64,000 nt of DNA from assembly GCA_934047225.1 (NCBI GenBank), contig CAKOHE010000025.1:343001-407000 (forward strand). Reading direction: 5' to 3'. Below the pieces are notes generated by a model. It was given only the letters and a program-made list of their open reading frames with translations, was not told the origin of the DNA and searched no databases. The stretch comes from Ypsolopha sequella (Eukaryota; Arthropoda; Insecta; Lepidoptera; Ypsolophidae). This document shows, one piece after another, positions 63,636-64,000 of this stretch. Each line of letters starts with the position of its first letter. Within the stretch, counting starts at the first letter, position 1. The translations under genes and the position numbers were made by a program.

Positions 63636-64000
63636 AAAAAGGCCGGTTTTTCAAACCGCTCTTAAAGGTGGTAACAGAGGAGGCCTTTTCATACAAACTT
63701 TCTAAGTAATATTTAAGAAGACGCAATAAATTCATGAATTTAATTGAGAATATAAACAATGTACATTTAACATATTTTTCGCAAATTGTATAATTATTGC
63801 TTAGATACTCGAATATCAGGTTTTCAAAAATGAAGTCATTTCGTCTGATTTGCGTCGGTGTGCGGCTCACGAACACGGCACTTACAAACACAAACACAGC
63901 AGTCTTGTGTAAACATAAGTGCATTCTGAAATCTAAAGCAACATGATTCCATTTTTGAATGTAATTTTTATTCAAACTTAAATAAGACAATAAGTTGTAA
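63636..64000 (+). repeat. monomer 52: type B core, cut by the window end
   Basis: The first 365 bp of a core with taagtgc, catttttga and tttattc, type B, as expected after a type A monomer. The array clearly continues past the window. Confidence 0.96.

Larger units (their letters stand above)
2639..64000 (+). repeat. composite satellite array: 52 core + minisatellite monomers
   Basis: All monomers lie head to tail. Each has an AT-rich core starting aaaaaggccgg and ending gtctgtcaaacatt, 516 bp in 48 of 50 complete copies, followed by a tract of GGTAGATT octamers with GGTA tetramer islands. Tract heads are mostly pure octamer; tract tails always end in a run of GGTA against the next core. Cores differ by only a few substitutions, which is the pattern of concerted evolution. 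Tracts vary from 351 to 1813 bp. Core variants plus rare tract variants (gagtgg, tatattgg, gactgg, gtttgg, gattagatt) mark recurring monomer types. The array has no recognisable gene. Function is unknown; centromeric, heterochromatic or sex-chromosome satellite are possibilities only. Confidence 0.98.
33154..64000 (+). repeat. right pentameric higher-order repeat E-A-B-C-D, about 5.9 kb, with variants
   Basis: Core types: A has aaaaacaaacatagc with gacagtaag and gactaata; B has taagtgc, tttattc and ctagtatt; C has cctttttatac and tttcttct; D has atatatac; E is reference-like with a gagtgg pair in its tract. The order from 33154 is D, reference-like, E, A B C D E, A B C D, A B C D E D, A B C D E, A D, A B. 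A-to-A distances are 5898, 4671, 6829, 5906 and 2422 bp, that is 5-, 4-, 6-, 5- and 2-monomer units. Confidence 0.92.

Noticed and set aside
3092..64000. CRISPR-like array (regular repeats and spacers)
   Set aside because: Repeats are 516 bp and the intervening parts are simple tandem octamers, in clearly eukaryotic DNA with a gypsy element.
2639..64000. Helitron identity of the core
   Set aside because: No 5' TC / 3' CTRR ends with the expected terminal hairpin could be placed, so only a resemblance is noted as a hypothesis.

Overview
This window is eukaryotic repetitive DNA. No intact host gene, RNA gene, CRISPR array or bacterial-type feature is visible. It holds the 3' part of a decayed Ty3/gypsy-type LTR retrotransposon (1-2638) followed, without a break, by about 61.4 kb of one tandem array (2639-64000) that continues beyond the right edge. 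The retrotransposon family and the AT-rich background suggest an insect, perhaps a lepidopteran. This is an inference from family resemblance only; nothing in the window fixes the species.

Left part (1-2638): a pol fragment with the start of reverse transcriptase, a large in-frame deletion of the RT palm, RNase H, integrase with its zinc finger and D,D-35-E triad, and the pol C-terminal tail. It carries nonsense codons and frame changes. A duplicated 3' untranslated motif, a polypurine tract and a short LTR (TG...CA) follow. The LTR ends inside a copy of the array repeat, so the element inserted into the array or at its edge.

Array (2639-64000): 52 head-to-tail monomers, the first cut by the retrotransposon and the last by the window end. 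Each monomer has two parts. The first is a conserved core of exactly 516 bp in 48 of 50 complete copies; the others are 524 and 508 bp. The second is a C-free (on the + strand) minisatellite tract of 351-1813 bp made of GGTAGATT octamers, with islands and a terminal run of GGTA tetramers. Cores total about 26.6 kb and tracts about 34.7 kb. Core variants and rare tract variants define monomer types that recur in a fixed order, so the array is organised in higher-order repeats (HORs).

HOR layout: 4905-7635 irregular monomers; 7636-14473 a trimer e-a-b of 3505 bp, twice; 14474-28256 a pentamer c-d-e-a-b of about 5.7 kb, two full turns and part of a third; 28257-33153 irregular monomers including a 2102-bp dimer; 33154-64000 a second pentamer E-A-B-C-D of about 5.9 kb with 4-, 6- and 2-monomer variants. 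The two pentamers share the same e-a-b / E-A-B backbone and differ in the inserted pair (c-d or C-D). Several HOR variants can be explained by exchange inside or beside the minisatellite tracts. Long minus-strand open frames across the whole array follow from the octamer and tetramer having no stop codon in any minus frame; they are not evidence of genes. Variant statements below use as reference the core at 7636-8151.
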